Shown: positions 1 through 6,103, counted from the first letter of the stretch. The stretch: 6,377 bases of DNA from Gemmatimonadota bacterium (GCA_019689775.1 JADGGV010000250.1:1-6377); one strand, 5' to 3'. Translations and numbers: made by a program. The notes: generated from the sequence alone by a model not told the origin.

Positions 1-64
1 CTCCCCACCCTGCTCCGGCGGCGACGGGCGGGCGCTTGCCGCGCCGCCGGAGCAGGGTGGGGAG
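1..64. repeat. Perfect 23-bp inverted repeat at the window edge (probable fold-back artefact)
   Basis: Bases 1-23 (starting CTCCCCACCC) are the exact reverse complement of bases 42-64 (ending GGGTGGGGAG), with an 18-base loop at 24-41. The inner arm (42-64) encodes the conserved RuvX segment LPTLLRRR. The outer arm (1-23) encodes AAGAGWG, which is not RuvX-like. A perfect long hairpin inside a conserved coding frame, placed exactly at base 1, suggests a chimeric fold-back read or an assembly end artefact rather than biology. A genuine hairpin cannot be excluded from sequence alone. Confidence 0.9.
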
Positions 65-148
65 GGGTTGGGCGATGGTCCCGGTGGGATCGCTGATGGC
101 CAAACCGATGCGTCGCGCGCCGTAGTCGAGGGCGAGGATCCGAGGCAC
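1..148 (-). CDS. ruvX: RuvX/YqgF Holliday-junction resolvase-like nuclease (5' part only)
   Basis: This is the N-terminal part, 49 codons, of a YqgF/RuvX-family RNase H-fold nuclease, cut by the window edge. The family (about 140-160 residues) is linked to pre-16S rRNA 5'-end processing and to Holliday-junction-like resolution. Translation from GTG at 148 gives VPRILALDYGARRIGLAISD, then PTGTIAQPLPTLLRRRGKRPP. This is the family signature: the LALDYG strand carries the first catalytic Asp (D8), followed by RRIGLAxSDPxGxxAxPLPT. GTG is chosen because it begins immediately before the conserved first beta strand; it lies 5 bases after the V4R gene stop, so translational coupling is likely. The last residues, about 43-49 (AAGAGWG), do not resemble the family and come from one arm of a perfect inverted repeat at the window end, so they should not be trusted. 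Family assignment is firm from the N-terminal motif alone. Confidence 0.88.
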   Translation of the reverse strand, partial: MPRILALDYGARRIGLAISDPTGTIAQPLPTLLRRRGKRPPVAAGAGWG

Positions 149-153
149 CTACG

Positions 154-699
154 TCACAGCCGGGCGAGGGACTCCTCGAGGCTGCTCCCGGACCGGAGGG
201 CCTCGTAGACGGCGTCGAGCGCCTCGCGGCCGCCGAAGAGGAAGCGGCAGCGGCCGTCGCCGCGGGAGCGGCACTCGACCTCGAGCACGCCGACCTCGTC
301 GCCGGCGGCGCGGCCGAGGAGGTTGGCCAGGAGTCCGGTGGTGAAATGGCAGCCGGGCCACGGCGCGCCGAGCTGGGGATTGGCCTCCATCCAGTCGGCG
401 GCATCGAGGGCGCCGAGGCCGGGGTGAAGGTCCGCGTGGGTGAGGCGCCCCCAGCCGCGGGCGGCGAACAGGTCGCCGAGACGGCGCCAGAAGACGGTCT
501 CGGGGATCGAGGCGGCGTCCCCGTCCGCGGCGCCGCCGACCAGGACGGGGTAGAGCGCATCGCCGGCGGCGTGACCGGCCTGTCGCAGGGCACGGGCGCC
601 GCTCTCCGCGCCGAGCTCCGTTAGGAGAAAGCGCCGCAGCGCGGCCAGCGCCGCCGTCGGGAGCGCGAGCTCGGGGGTGGTGGATCCGTTGCGTCGCAT
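154..699 (-). CDS. V4R (4-vinyl reductase-like) domain protein, probable small-ligand sensor
   Basis: This protein of 181 residues consists of little more than a V4R domain, a fold shared by BchJ-type proteins, the sensory part of XylR/DmpR-type activators and small stand-alone proteins that bind hydrophobic ligands or metals. The C-terminal half shows the pattern: C117-H118 followed by TGLLANLLGRAAG (120-133), then the strand EVGVLEVEC and the motif C143-R-S-R-G-D-G-R-C151-R-F. Three cysteines (117, 143, 151) are at usual V4R positions and could bind a metal. The N-terminal half has the family-like helix RQAGHAAGDALY (39-50). There is no DNA-binding, kinase or membrane segment, so any signal must pass to a partner. 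The ATG at 699 is supported by AGAGGA at 703-708, which directly follows the ligA stop. Its ligand is unknown. It is unlikely to be BchJ itself because no pigment genes are near. Confidence 0.75.
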   Translation of the reverse strand: MRRNGSTTPELALPTAALAALRRFLLTELGAESGARALRQAGHAAGDALYPVLVGGAADGDAASIPETVFWRRLGDLFAARGWGRLTHADLHPGLGALDAADWMEANPQLGAPWPGCHFTTGLLANLLGRAAGDEVGVLEVECRSRGDGRCRFLFGGREALDAVYEALRSGSSLEESLARL

Positions 700-702
700 G
701 CG

Positions 703-708
703 TCCTCT
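703..708 (-). promoter_or_regulatory. Ribosome binding site of the V4R gene
   Basis: On the minus strand the sequence reads TGA-AGAGGA-CGC-ATG: the ligA stop is followed at once by an AGAGGA Shine-Dalgarno, then three bases and the start codon at 699. This tight packing supports both the V4R start and translational coupling to ligA. Confidence 0.6.
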
Positions 709-2772
709 TCAGGTGTCCGTAGCCGCGCGCGTCTGCGCGAGCGCGAAGAGCCCCGCTTCGTCGAGCACCGGGATGCCGAGCTCGCGCGCCTTGTCGAGCT
801 TGGAGCCGGGGCTCTCGCCGACGACGAGGTAATCGGTCTGGCGCGTGACGCTGCCGGTGACGCGGCCGCCGTGGCGCTCGATGAAGTCCGTCGCCTCCTT
901 CCGGCTGAGCGTCGGGAGCGTCCCGGTGACGACGAACGTCAGGCCGTCGAGCGGGCGGCTCTCGGCCCGCTGCACCGGCTCGACGAGCGTCAGTCCGGCC
1001 GCGGCGAGGCGGGCGATCAGCTCCCGGTTGCGCGGCTCGCCGAGATAGGCGGCGAGCGCGGCGGCGGTGGTGGCGCCGATGCCGTGGACGGCGGCGAAAT
1101 CCGCCTCCGACGCGGCGAGCAGGGCGTCCATGCGCTCGAAGCGCTCGGCCAGGATCTTCGCGGCGTGCGCGCCGACGTGCCGGATCCCGAGCGCGAAGAG
1201 GAGGCGCGAGAGCGGCTGGGCGGTCGAGGCCGCGATCGCATCCACCAGGTTCTTCGCCGACAGCTCGGCGAAGCCGTCGAGCCCGAGGAGGTCATCGACG
1301 CGGAGCTGGTAGAGGTCGGCGACGTCGCGGACGAGCCCGCGCTCGAGGAGCTGCTGGATCGTGCGCTCGCCGAGGCCGCGGATGTCCATGGCGCCGCGAC
1401 TGGCGAAGTGGACGATGCCCCAGTAGATCCGCGACGGGCAGGACCCGTTGGGGCAGTACATCATCACCTCGTCCGCGGGGCGCTCGACCGGCGTGCCGCA
1501 GACCGGGCAGACCTCGGGCACCGGAAAGGGCCGCTCGGCGCCGGTGCGCTGCTCGGTGAGCGGCGCGACGACCTGCGGGATGACCTCGCCGGCGCGCTTC
1601 ACCAGGACCGTGTCGCCGATGCGCAGGTCCTTGCGGGCAATATCGTCGAAGTTGTGGAGCGTCGCCAGTCGTACCGTGGCGCCGCCGATCTCGACCGGCT
1701 CCAGGACGGCGTAGGGGTTGAGGGCGCCGGTCCGGCCGACGTTGATCTCGATCGAGAGGAGGCGCGTGGTGGCGAGGTCGGGCGCGAACTTGTAGGCGAT
1801 GGCCCAGCGGGGATCGCGCCCGCCGACGATGCCGAGCTCGGGCCAGAGGTGGAGCGGGCGGACCTTCACGACCACGCCGTCGATGGCGTAGTCGAGCTCG
1901 CCGCGGAAGCGCTCGACCTCGGTGGTGTATGCGGCGACGGCCTCGAGGTCGTGGGCGATGAAGAAGCGGGGATTGACGGGGATGCCCCAGGCGGCGAGGA
2001 GCGCGAGGACGTCGTCCTGGGTCTGCGCGGGGAGGCGCGCCGGACGGGTCGGGTCGGTCTGGACGGCGTAGCCGAAGAAGCGGAGCGGGCGCTCCGCCGT
2101 GATGCGCGGGTCGAGCTGGCGCAGCGCGCCAGCGGCGGCGTTGCGCGGGTTGGCGAACGTGGGTTCGCCGGCGGCGACGCGGCGCTCGTTCAGCTCGGCG
2201 AAGCCGGAGAACGGCATGTAGACCTCGCCGCGGATCTCGAGGAGGTCGGGGATCGGCGCATCCGGGCGGAGGCGGGACGGGATCTCGCCGATCGTGCGGA
2301 TGTTGCGCGTGATGTCCTCGCCGACGACGCCGTTGCCGCGGGTGGCGGCGCGCACGAGCACGCCGTTCTCGTAGCGGAGCGCGACGGCGGCGCCGTCGAT
2401 CTTCAGCTCGGCGACGTAGCCGGCGGTGCGCACCTCGCTGGAGATGCGGGCGTTGCGGTCCTCCCAGGCGCGCAGCTCGTCGACGTCGAACGCGTTGTCG
2501 AGCGAGAGCATCGGCTCGAGGTGGCGGACCTTGGCGAACTGGCTGCTGGGCTCGGCGCCCACGCGCCGGGTCGGCGAGTCGGGCGTGGCCAGCTCGGGGT
2601 GCTCCGCCTCGAGGGTTCGCAGCTCGCGCAGCAGCGCATCGTACTCCGCGTCGCTGAGCGTGGGCGCGTCGAGGACGTAGTACTCGTGGCTGGCCTGGTC
2701 GAGAATCTGGCGCAGCTCGGCGGCGCGGCGGGCGGCGGCCGACAGGTCCACGGGGCCGGCGGATCCCTGCAT
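709..2772 (-). CDS. ligA: NAD+-dependent DNA ligase LigA
   Basis: This is a full-length (687 residues) bacterial replicative DNA ligase, which seals nicks between Okazaki fragments and in repair using NAD+ as adenylate donor. All family domains are visible in order. Domain Ia has HEYYVLDAP (29-37) and SDAEYD (40-45). The adenylation domain has LSLDNAF (about 89-95), the nucleophile K124 in KIDG (124-127), and motifs IDGVVVKV (297-304) and WAIAYKFAP (323-331). An OB fold follows. The Zn finger has C422, C425, C440 and C445. Helix-hairpin-helix repeats span roughly 463-583, and a C-terminal BRCT domain runs from about 606 (LDGLTFVVTGTL). Nothing essential is missing. The reading frame is open 22 codons further up to 2838, but that start would overlap the diguanylate cyclase gene by about 50 bases. 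ATG 2772 has a good Shine-Dalgarno and leaves a 16-base gap, so it is preferred. Confidence 0.97.
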   Translation of the reverse strand: MQGSAGPVDLSAAARRAAELRQILDQASHEYYVLDAPTLSDAEYDALLRELRTLEAEHPELATPDSPTRRVGAEPSSQFAKVRHLEPMLSLDNAFDVDELRAWEDRNARISSEVRTAGYVAELKIDGAAVALRYENGVLVRAATRGNGVVGEDITRNIRTIGEIPSRLRPDAPIPDLLEIRGEVYMPFSGFAELNERRVAAGEPTFANPRNAAAGALRQLDPRITAERPLRFFGYAVQTDPTRPARLPAQTQDDVLALLAAWGIPVNPRFFIAHDLEAVAAYTTEVERFRGELDYAIDGVVVKVRPLHLWPELGIVGGRDPRWAIAYKFAPDLATTRLLSIEINVGRTGALNPYAVLEPVEIGGATVRLATLHNFDDIARKDLRIGDTVLVKRAGEVIPQVVAPLTEQRTGAERPFPVPEVCPVCGTPVERPADEVMMYCPNGSCPSRIYWGIVHFASRGAMDIRGLGERTIQQLLERGLVRDVADLYQLRVDDLLGLDGFAELSAKNLVDAIAASTAQPLSRLLFALGIRHVGAHAAKILAERFERMDALLAASEADFAAVHGIGATTAAALAAYLGEPRNRELIARLAAAGLTLVEPVQRAESRPLDGLTFVVTGTLPTLSRKEATDFIERHGGRVTGSVTRQTDYLVVGESPGSKLDKARELGIPVLDEAGLFALAQTRAATDT

Positions 2773-2776
2773 CGGG

Positions 2777-2781
2777 TCTCC
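2777..2781 (-). promoter_or_regulatory. Ribosome binding site that decides the ligA start
   Basis: The minus strand reads AACGGAGACCCG-ATG just before 2772, with GGAGA at 2777-2781 and a four-base spacer. It sits between the stop of the upstream cyclase gene (TAA at 2789-2791) and the ligA ATG. It favours this ATG over the possible start 22 codons upstream. Confidence 0.6.
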
Positions 2782-2788
2782 GTTGAGG

Positions 2789-3766
2789 TTAGGGCTGGTT
2801 CGCGACCGGTTGCGCGAGCTCGTCGAAGCGGACGACACGGTTTCGGCCGGCGGCCTTGGCGGCGTAGAGCGCCTCGTCGGCTCGCCGGATCAGCTCCTCA
2901 CAGCTGGTGACGCCCTCGGCGGGGATGTCGGCGAGCCCGGCGGAGACGGTCATGTGCAGCGGCTCGTCGCGGCCGATGTCGAAGGGCGTGCGCTCGACCC
3001 GCTGGCGGACGCGCTCGACGAAGGTCATCGCCTCGTCGGCGTCGGTGTCCGGCAGGATGGCCATGAACTCCTCGCCGCCGTAGCGGCCGATGCGGTCGAT
3101 CTCACGGGCCGACTCGCGAAGGATGCCGGCGAACGCTTGGAGCACCCGGTCGCCGGTCTGGTGGCCGTACGTGTCGTTGACCGACTTGAAGCGGTCGAGG
3201 TCGAACATCGCCACCGTGAGCGGCTCGCCGGTGCGCTCCGTGCGCTCGAACTCGTCGGTCAGCAGCCGATGGATGTGGCGGTGGTTGTAGAGGCCGGTGA
3301 GGCCGTCACTGATGCTCAGGCGCTGGAGCTCGCGGTTCTTTTCCTCGAGCTCGTCCTGGAGCTTCTTGATGCGCAGCATCGAGCGGACGCGCGCCTCGAG
3401 CTCCGGGAAGTTGATCGGCTTCGTCAGGTAGTCGTCGGCGCCGGCGTCGAGCCCCATGACCTTGTCCTGCGTGGAATCCCGGGCGGTCACGAGGATGATC
3501 GGGATGTAGGGCAGCCGGTCGTTTCCCTTGATCCGGCGCGCGATCTCGTAGCCATCGATGTCCGGCAGCATGACGTCGAGCAGGATCAGGTCGGGCGGCT
3601 CGGCCTGCACCTTCTCGAGCGCGTCGCGTCCGTGGACCGACTCGACGACCTCGTAGCCGCGGTAGCGGAGGCGCGTGGCGATGATCTCCACGTTGTCCGG
3701 GTTGTCGTCGACGACGAGGATCCTGCCGGGTGTCGGTGGCGCCTGTGCGCCCGCCGCTGCGTCCAT
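2789..3766 (-). CDS. PleD-like response regulator with GGDEF diguanylate cyclase domain
   Basis: This cytoplasmic protein of 325 residues is predicted to make cyclic di-GMP from two GTP when phosphorylated by an unidentified histidine kinase. The N-terminal receiver domain (about 13-130, beginning GRILVVDDNPDN) has the acidic pair D20-D21, phospho-acceptor D64 in LLDVMLPD, T94 and K116 in LTKPI. A charged helix typical of signalling linkers (about 130-153, KKLQDELEEKNRELQ) leads into DGLTGLYN and the GGDEF domain. That domain has FDLDRFKSVND (188-198), an active-site GGEEF (230-234), and an intact RxxD inhibitory site (REID, 221-224) five residues upstream. Unlike Caulobacter PleD it has one receiver, not two. 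ATG 3766 is chosen because the 52-codon extension to a TTG start is Arg/Pro-rich and unlike a receiver domain; the Shine-Dalgarno is weak (CGGAT). It heads the operon leading into ligA. Confidence 0.93.
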   Translation of the reverse strand: MDAAAGAQAPPTPGRILVVDDNPDNVEIIATRLRYRGYEVVESVHGRDALEKVQAEPPDLILLDVMLPDIDGYEIARRIKGNDRLPYIPIILVTARDSTQDKVMGLDAGADDYLTKPINFPELEARVRSMLRIKKLQDELEEKNRELQRLSISDGLTGLYNHRHIHRLLTDEFERTERTGEPLTVAMFDLDRFKSVNDTYGHQTGDRVLQAFAGILRESAREIDRIGRYGGEEFMAILPDTDADEAMTFVERVRQRVERTPFDIGRDEPLHMTVSAGLADIPAEGVTSCEELIRRADEALYAAKAAGRNRVVRFDELAQPVANQP

Positions 3767-3798
3767 GAGAATCCGTTCGTGTACGCACGCCGCCGCCC

Positions 3799-3815
3799 GC
3801 CGGCGATGCGCCGGC
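3799..3815. repeat. Short GC hairpin in the cyclase leader
   Basis: GCCGGCG at 3799-3805 and CGCCGGC at 3809-3815 are perfect 7-bp arms around a 3-base loop. It lies about 33 bases upstream of the cyclase start codon, so it would form in the mRNA leader if transcription begins further up. Such GC dyads arise easily in this base composition, so function is uncertain. Confidence 0.4.
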
Positions 3816-3916
3816 CCGTTCCAGTCGGCCCAGCCGCGGGGAGTCCGGGGACGCGAGCCCGGCCCGGGGGGAGCGTGGCGGTGCGCCGGCGCTCGGGATC
3901 GTCGGCATCCACGGAG

Positions 3917-3927
3917 GTGCAATGCAC
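3917..3927. repeat. 11-base palindrome GTGCA-A-TGCAC, possible operator
   Basis: This exact dyad of 5-bp half-sites (GTGCA/TGCAC) around one central A lies near the middle of the divergent region, about 150 bases from the cyclase start and 170 bases from the aminopeptidase start. It contains A/T bases, which makes it less likely than the pure GC dyads to be compositional noise. It would suit a dimeric repressor, but no regulator gene is in view. Confidence 0.3.
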
Positions 3928-3939
3928 GTCGAGTGCCAG

Positions 3940-3996
3940 GTGCCGGACGCCGCCGGGCCGGCGGACGGGGCTGCCGGCGGAGCGGCGAGCCGGCAC
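3940..3996. repeat. Nested GC-rich inverted repeats
   Basis: Outer arms GTGCCGG (3940-3946) and CCGGCAC (3990-3996) enclose a second perfect hairpin, CCGCCG (3950-3955) with CGGCGG (3959-3964) around a 3-base loop. The nested layout could fold as a two-level structure on either strand. It has no T-run and so is not a typical intrinsic terminator. Confidence 0.35.
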
Positions 3997-4094
3997 GAGG
4001 CCCGGCCGGAAGAGGCGGCGGCGAGAGCGCGGGCCCTATCGCCGTCGCGGGCGGGAATGTATCGTTCCGGAGCCGGGGATCGCAAGGCGGCTAA

Positions 4095-5528
4095 GTGCCT
4101 CTCACGGTGGAGATTCGCGCGTTGCAGAACGGATCGGGGTCCGGGACGCCCAGGGTGCGGACGGCGCTGCTCGCGTGCGCGCTTCTGAGCGTGGCGAGCG
4201 GCGCGTCGGCGCAGGTTGGATCGCCGGCGGGCGCGGTGCCGGTGGACCGTCTAGCGGCGCGGCGCGCGGCGCTGCTGGAGGCGATCGGGCGCGGCGTCGT
4301 CGTGGTGCGCTCGGCGGAGGAGCGGAACCTTGAGGGGGACTACCCGCAGGACAGCGACTTCCGCCAGGACAACGACTTCTTCTACCTGACGGGGCTCGAG
4401 AGCGCCGGCGCGGCGCTTGTGCTCGTGGCGCGGACGGACGGTCCGGACGAGGCGATCCTCTATCTGCCCGCGCGCCAGCCGGCCAAGGAGCAGTGGACGG
4501 GCGAGGCGCTGGGGCCGGGCGCGGAGGCGGCGGCGCTCACGGGGATCGCCGACGTGCGTCCGGCCGAGCGCTTCGCCGAGGACATGGCGCGGCTGCGTGC
4601 GGACACGGCCTCGCCGCTGTGGCGCGGCGGGCTGGTCCTGGGGGGCGCGGTGCCGCCCGCATGCCGGGTGCGCGCGGTCGAGCCGCGCTGCGACGACGCG
4701 TTCGTCGGCCCGGCGCTGGCGGCGGCGGGCGCGGAAGTCCGGTCGCTGGCGCCGTATGTGGCGAGCCAGCGGCTCGTGAAGGACGCGGACGAGCTGAAGC
4801 GCCTGCGGCGGGCGATCGACATCACGGCCGAGGCGCAGCGCGAGGCGATGCGGTCGGCATCGCCCGGGATGTACGAGTACGAGCTCGAGGCGGTGATCGA
4901 GTACACCTTCCGCCGCCGCGGGGCGGAACGCGTCGGCTTCCCGAGCATCGTCGGCTCGGGACCGAACTCGACGGTGCTCCACTACGACAAGAACCGTCGC
5001 CAGACGCGGCCGGGGGATCTGGTCGTCATGGACATCGGCGCGGAGTACGGCTACTACACGGCGGACGTGACGCGGACGATCCCGGTGTCGGGGCGCTTCA
5101 CGCCGCGGCAGCGTGCGATCTACGAGCTTGTGCTGGGGGCGCAGCAGGCGGCGATCGACGCGATCCGGCCGGGCGTGAGCGTGCAGGAGCTGGAGGAGAT
5201 CGCCCGGCGGTACATGCGGGAGCATTCGGGCGGCCTCTGCGGCGACAGCTCGTGCGACCGATACTTCATCCACGGCCTGTCGCACTGGCTGGGGATGGAC
5301 GTGCACGACGTGGGCGCCTACGATCGGCCGCTGGCGCCGGGGATGGTGCTGACGGTGGAGCCCGGGGTGTACCTGCCGGGCGAGGGGCTGGGGGTCCGGA
5401 TCGAGGATGACGTGCTCGTCACCGCGACGGGGGGCGAAGTGTTGTCGGCGGGCGCTCCGCGGACGGTGGCCGCCGTGGAGGCGCTGATGGCGAGCGGGGC
5501 GCGCGAGCGCGCGGCGGGGGCACGGTAG
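4095..5528 (+). CDS. pepP: Exported aminopeptidase P (Xaa-Pro aminopeptidase, M24B family)
   Basis: This predicted dinuclear metallopeptidase removes an N-terminal residue that precedes proline. It has 477 residues from GTG 4095, close to the family size plus a signal peptide. A Sec signal is seen at about 21-39 (VRTALLACALLSVASGASA, cleavage after ASA), so it should act in the periplasm or outside. The creatinase-like N-terminal domain (about 49-225) includes DFRQDNDFFYLTGLES (88-103). The pita-bread catalytic domain carries all five metal ligands: D313, D324, H397, E422 and E437. The second-shell histidines are H393 and H404 (HGLSHWLGMDVHD). Four cysteines (190, 199, 382, 387) form two close pairs that could be disulfides after export. 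The start is uncertain: GTG 4095 has AAGGCGG upstream, while GTG 4155 would give a standard short signal peptide. The LLAC at 25-28 lies too near the start of the hydrophobic core for a lipobox. Confidence 0.93.
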   Translation: MPLTVEIRALQNGSGSGTPRVRTALLACALLSVASGASAQVGSPAGAVPVDRLAARRAALLEAIGRGVVVVRSAEERNLEGDYPQDSDFRQDNDFFYLTGLESAGAALVLVARTDGPDEAILYLPARQPAKEQWTGEALGPGAEAAALTGIADVRPAERFAEDMARLRADTASPLWRGGLVLGGAVPPACRVRAVEPRCDDAFVGPALAAAGAEVRSLAPYVASQRLVKDADELKRLRRAIDITAEAQREAMRSASPGMYEYELEAVIEYTFRRRGAERVGFPSIVGSGPNSTVLHYDKNRRQTRPGDLVVMDIGAEYGYYTADVTRTIPVSGRFTPRQRAIYELVLGAQQAAIDAIRPGVSVQELEEIARRYMREHSGGLCGDSSCDRYFIHGLSHWLGMDVHDVGAYDRPLAPGMVLTVEPGVYLPGEGLGVRIEDDVLVTATGGEVLSAGAPRTVAAVEALMASGARERAAGAR

Positions 5529-5560
5529 CGGCTCGCCGGCACGTCGGTTGCGTCGAGCCG
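5529..5560 (+). terminator. Hairpin directly after the aminopeptidase stop (weak terminator candidate)
   Basis: CGGCTCG at 5529-5535 starts at the base after the stop codon and pairs perfectly with CGAGCCG at 5554-5560 across an 18-base loop. It is followed by CGGCAATTTCG, which has only a short T stretch. It may slow or partly stop transcription before the ytxH-type gene, or only protect the mRNA end. The loop is long and the T-run poor, so efficient intrinsic termination is doubtful. Confidence 0.3.
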
Positions 5561-5590
5561 CGGCAATTTCGAACAGCCGGGGAGAGACCT

Positions 5591-5824
5591 ATGTACTACG
5601 AGGACCGGTCGTCGGGCGTGAGCTTCCTCGCGGGGCTCGTGCTGGGGGCGGTGGTCGGCGCGGGCGTCGCGCTGCTGGTGGCGCCGCAGAGCGGGAAGCG
5701 CACGCGACGGCAGATCGCGCGGGCCGCGACGAAGACGCGCGACACGGCCATGCACCGCTGGGGCGACCTCTCCGACGACGTGCGCGGGGTGGTGCGGAGC
5801 GGGCGGCGGCGGTTGCATCTCTAG
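5591..5824 (+). CDS. YtxH-domain small membrane protein
   Basis: This 77-residue protein of the YtxH family consists of small single-span membrane proteins of unknown biochemical role, some of them stress-induced in Bacillus. A short polar N-terminus (MYYEDRSSG) is followed by one glycine-rich membrane helix at about 10-31 (FLAGLVLGAVVGAGVALLVA) with small residues at regular spacing. Next comes the family hallmark APQSGKRTRRQI (31-42) at the membrane exit, then a basic, probably helical tail. The positively charged side following the helix puts the C-terminus in the cytoplasm. The start has a good Shine-Dalgarno (GGGGAGAG at 5579-5586) with a four-base spacer. It lies 62 bases after the aminopeptidase gene on the same strand, possibly with its own promoter. 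No partner is evident. Confidence 0.8.
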   Translation: MYYEDRSSGVSFLAGLVLGAVVGAGVALLVAPQSGKRTRRQIARAATKTRDTAMHRWGDLSDDVRGVVRSGRRRLHL

Positions 5825-5841
5825 TCACATCCACTCAGGGC

Positions 5842-6103
5842 GCGGAGCGCCGCGGCGCACGCCCGCTGCCGCGGGCCGTGGCCGCCGCTGGCGCCCGCGC
5901 GCCGCGCGGTCGCCACCGCGGAGGGGCCGGCGCCGCCGACGTGGCCATCGCGGCGTCCGGCCGCGCGCCGACCCGCGGGGGCGGCCAACCCTACATCGCT
6001 CGCCGTGCCGGCCCGGGCCGGCCGCGCCGGTGCGCGCGGCGCCCCCCCAGCGGGTATGGGCGCGCCGTCGGCGAGCGATGGGGTCCCGTGCGCCGCGCTC
6101 CGC
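5842..6103. repeat. Nested long-range inverted repeats in the spacer
   Basis: Inner arms are CATCGCTCGCCG (5994-6005) and its exact reverse complement CGGCGAGCGATG (6069-6080). Outer arms are 5842-5861 (GCGGAGCGC, then three extra bases, then GGCGCACG) and CGTGCGCCGCGCTCCGC (6087-6103), which match over all 17 bases apart from the 3-base insertion. The outer pair encloses the inner pair, so both can form together without a pseudoknot in one RNA. The inner pair contains several A/T matches, so it is harder to explain by composition alone. The right arms end only 14 bases before the phosphorylase start codon. Confidence 0.5.
6007..6022. repeat. Perfect 16-bp palindrome
   Basis: GCCGGCCCGGGCCGGC equals its own reverse complement, with CCCGGG at its centre. 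It lies within the loop of the 12-bp inverted repeat at 5994-6080. It could be a protein site or the tip of an RNA structure, but it is entirely G+C and may be compositional. Confidence 0.45.

Larger units (their letters stand above)
3767..4094. promoter_or_regulatory. Divergent intergenic region between the cyclase operon and the aminopeptidase gene
   Basis: About 330 bases without a credible gene separate two divergent genes, so both promoters should lie here. I see no strong -35/-10 pair for either. Translations across it are Arg/Pro/Ala-rich and resemble nothing. It holds several short dyads, listed separately, and one weak promoter candidate for the aminopeptidase: TATCGT at 4060-4065, four of six matches to a -10 box, without a -35 at normal spacing. 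That hexamer sits inside a GGAA-N7-TTCC dyad (4054-4068), so a regulator could act there, but this is speculative. Confidence 0.5.

Noticed and set aside
154..699. V4R gene as bchJ (bacteriochlorophyll synthesis)
   Set aside because: No pigment or photosynthesis genes are in the window, and V4R domains are common in unrelated sensors; the neighbours are DNA-maintenance genes.
2773..2838. Upstream ligA start giving 22 extra residues
   Set aside because: The extension (MSSASTSSRNRSRTS...) is Ser/Arg-rich, overlaps the cyclase gene, and is unlike LigA N-termini; ATG 2772 has a good Shine-Dalgarno.
871..2910. 679-codon open frame on the plus strand opposite ligA
   Set aside because: It is the antisense shadow of ligA in a GC-rich genome; its translation is low-complexity (Glu, Gly, Ala, Arg, Asp, Val) without motifs, while ligA has every family motif.
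4167..4182. Lipobox-like LLAC (residues 25-28) in the aminopeptidase signal
   Set aside because: The cysteine falls early in the hydrophobic core, which continues past it to an ASA cleavage site, so an ordinary signal peptidase I substrate is more likely than a lipoprotein.
3922..4188. Possible 88-residue small gene with GGAGG four bases before ATG 3922
   Set aside because: The ribosome site is attractive but very close, the product is Arg/Ala/Gly-rich without any pattern, and it runs well into the aminopeptidase gene in another frame.
2783..4333. 516-codon open frame on the plus strand opposite the cyclase gene and across the divergent region
   Set aside because: Antisense shadow: it changes composition at the gene boundary, shows no domain, and would overlap the aminopeptidase start.
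4251..5306. 351-codon open frame on the minus strand opposite the aminopeptidase gene
   Set aside because: The Arg/His/Pro/Leu-rich translation is typical of an antisense frame in GC-rich coding DNA, and the plus strand carries a complete metallopeptidase.
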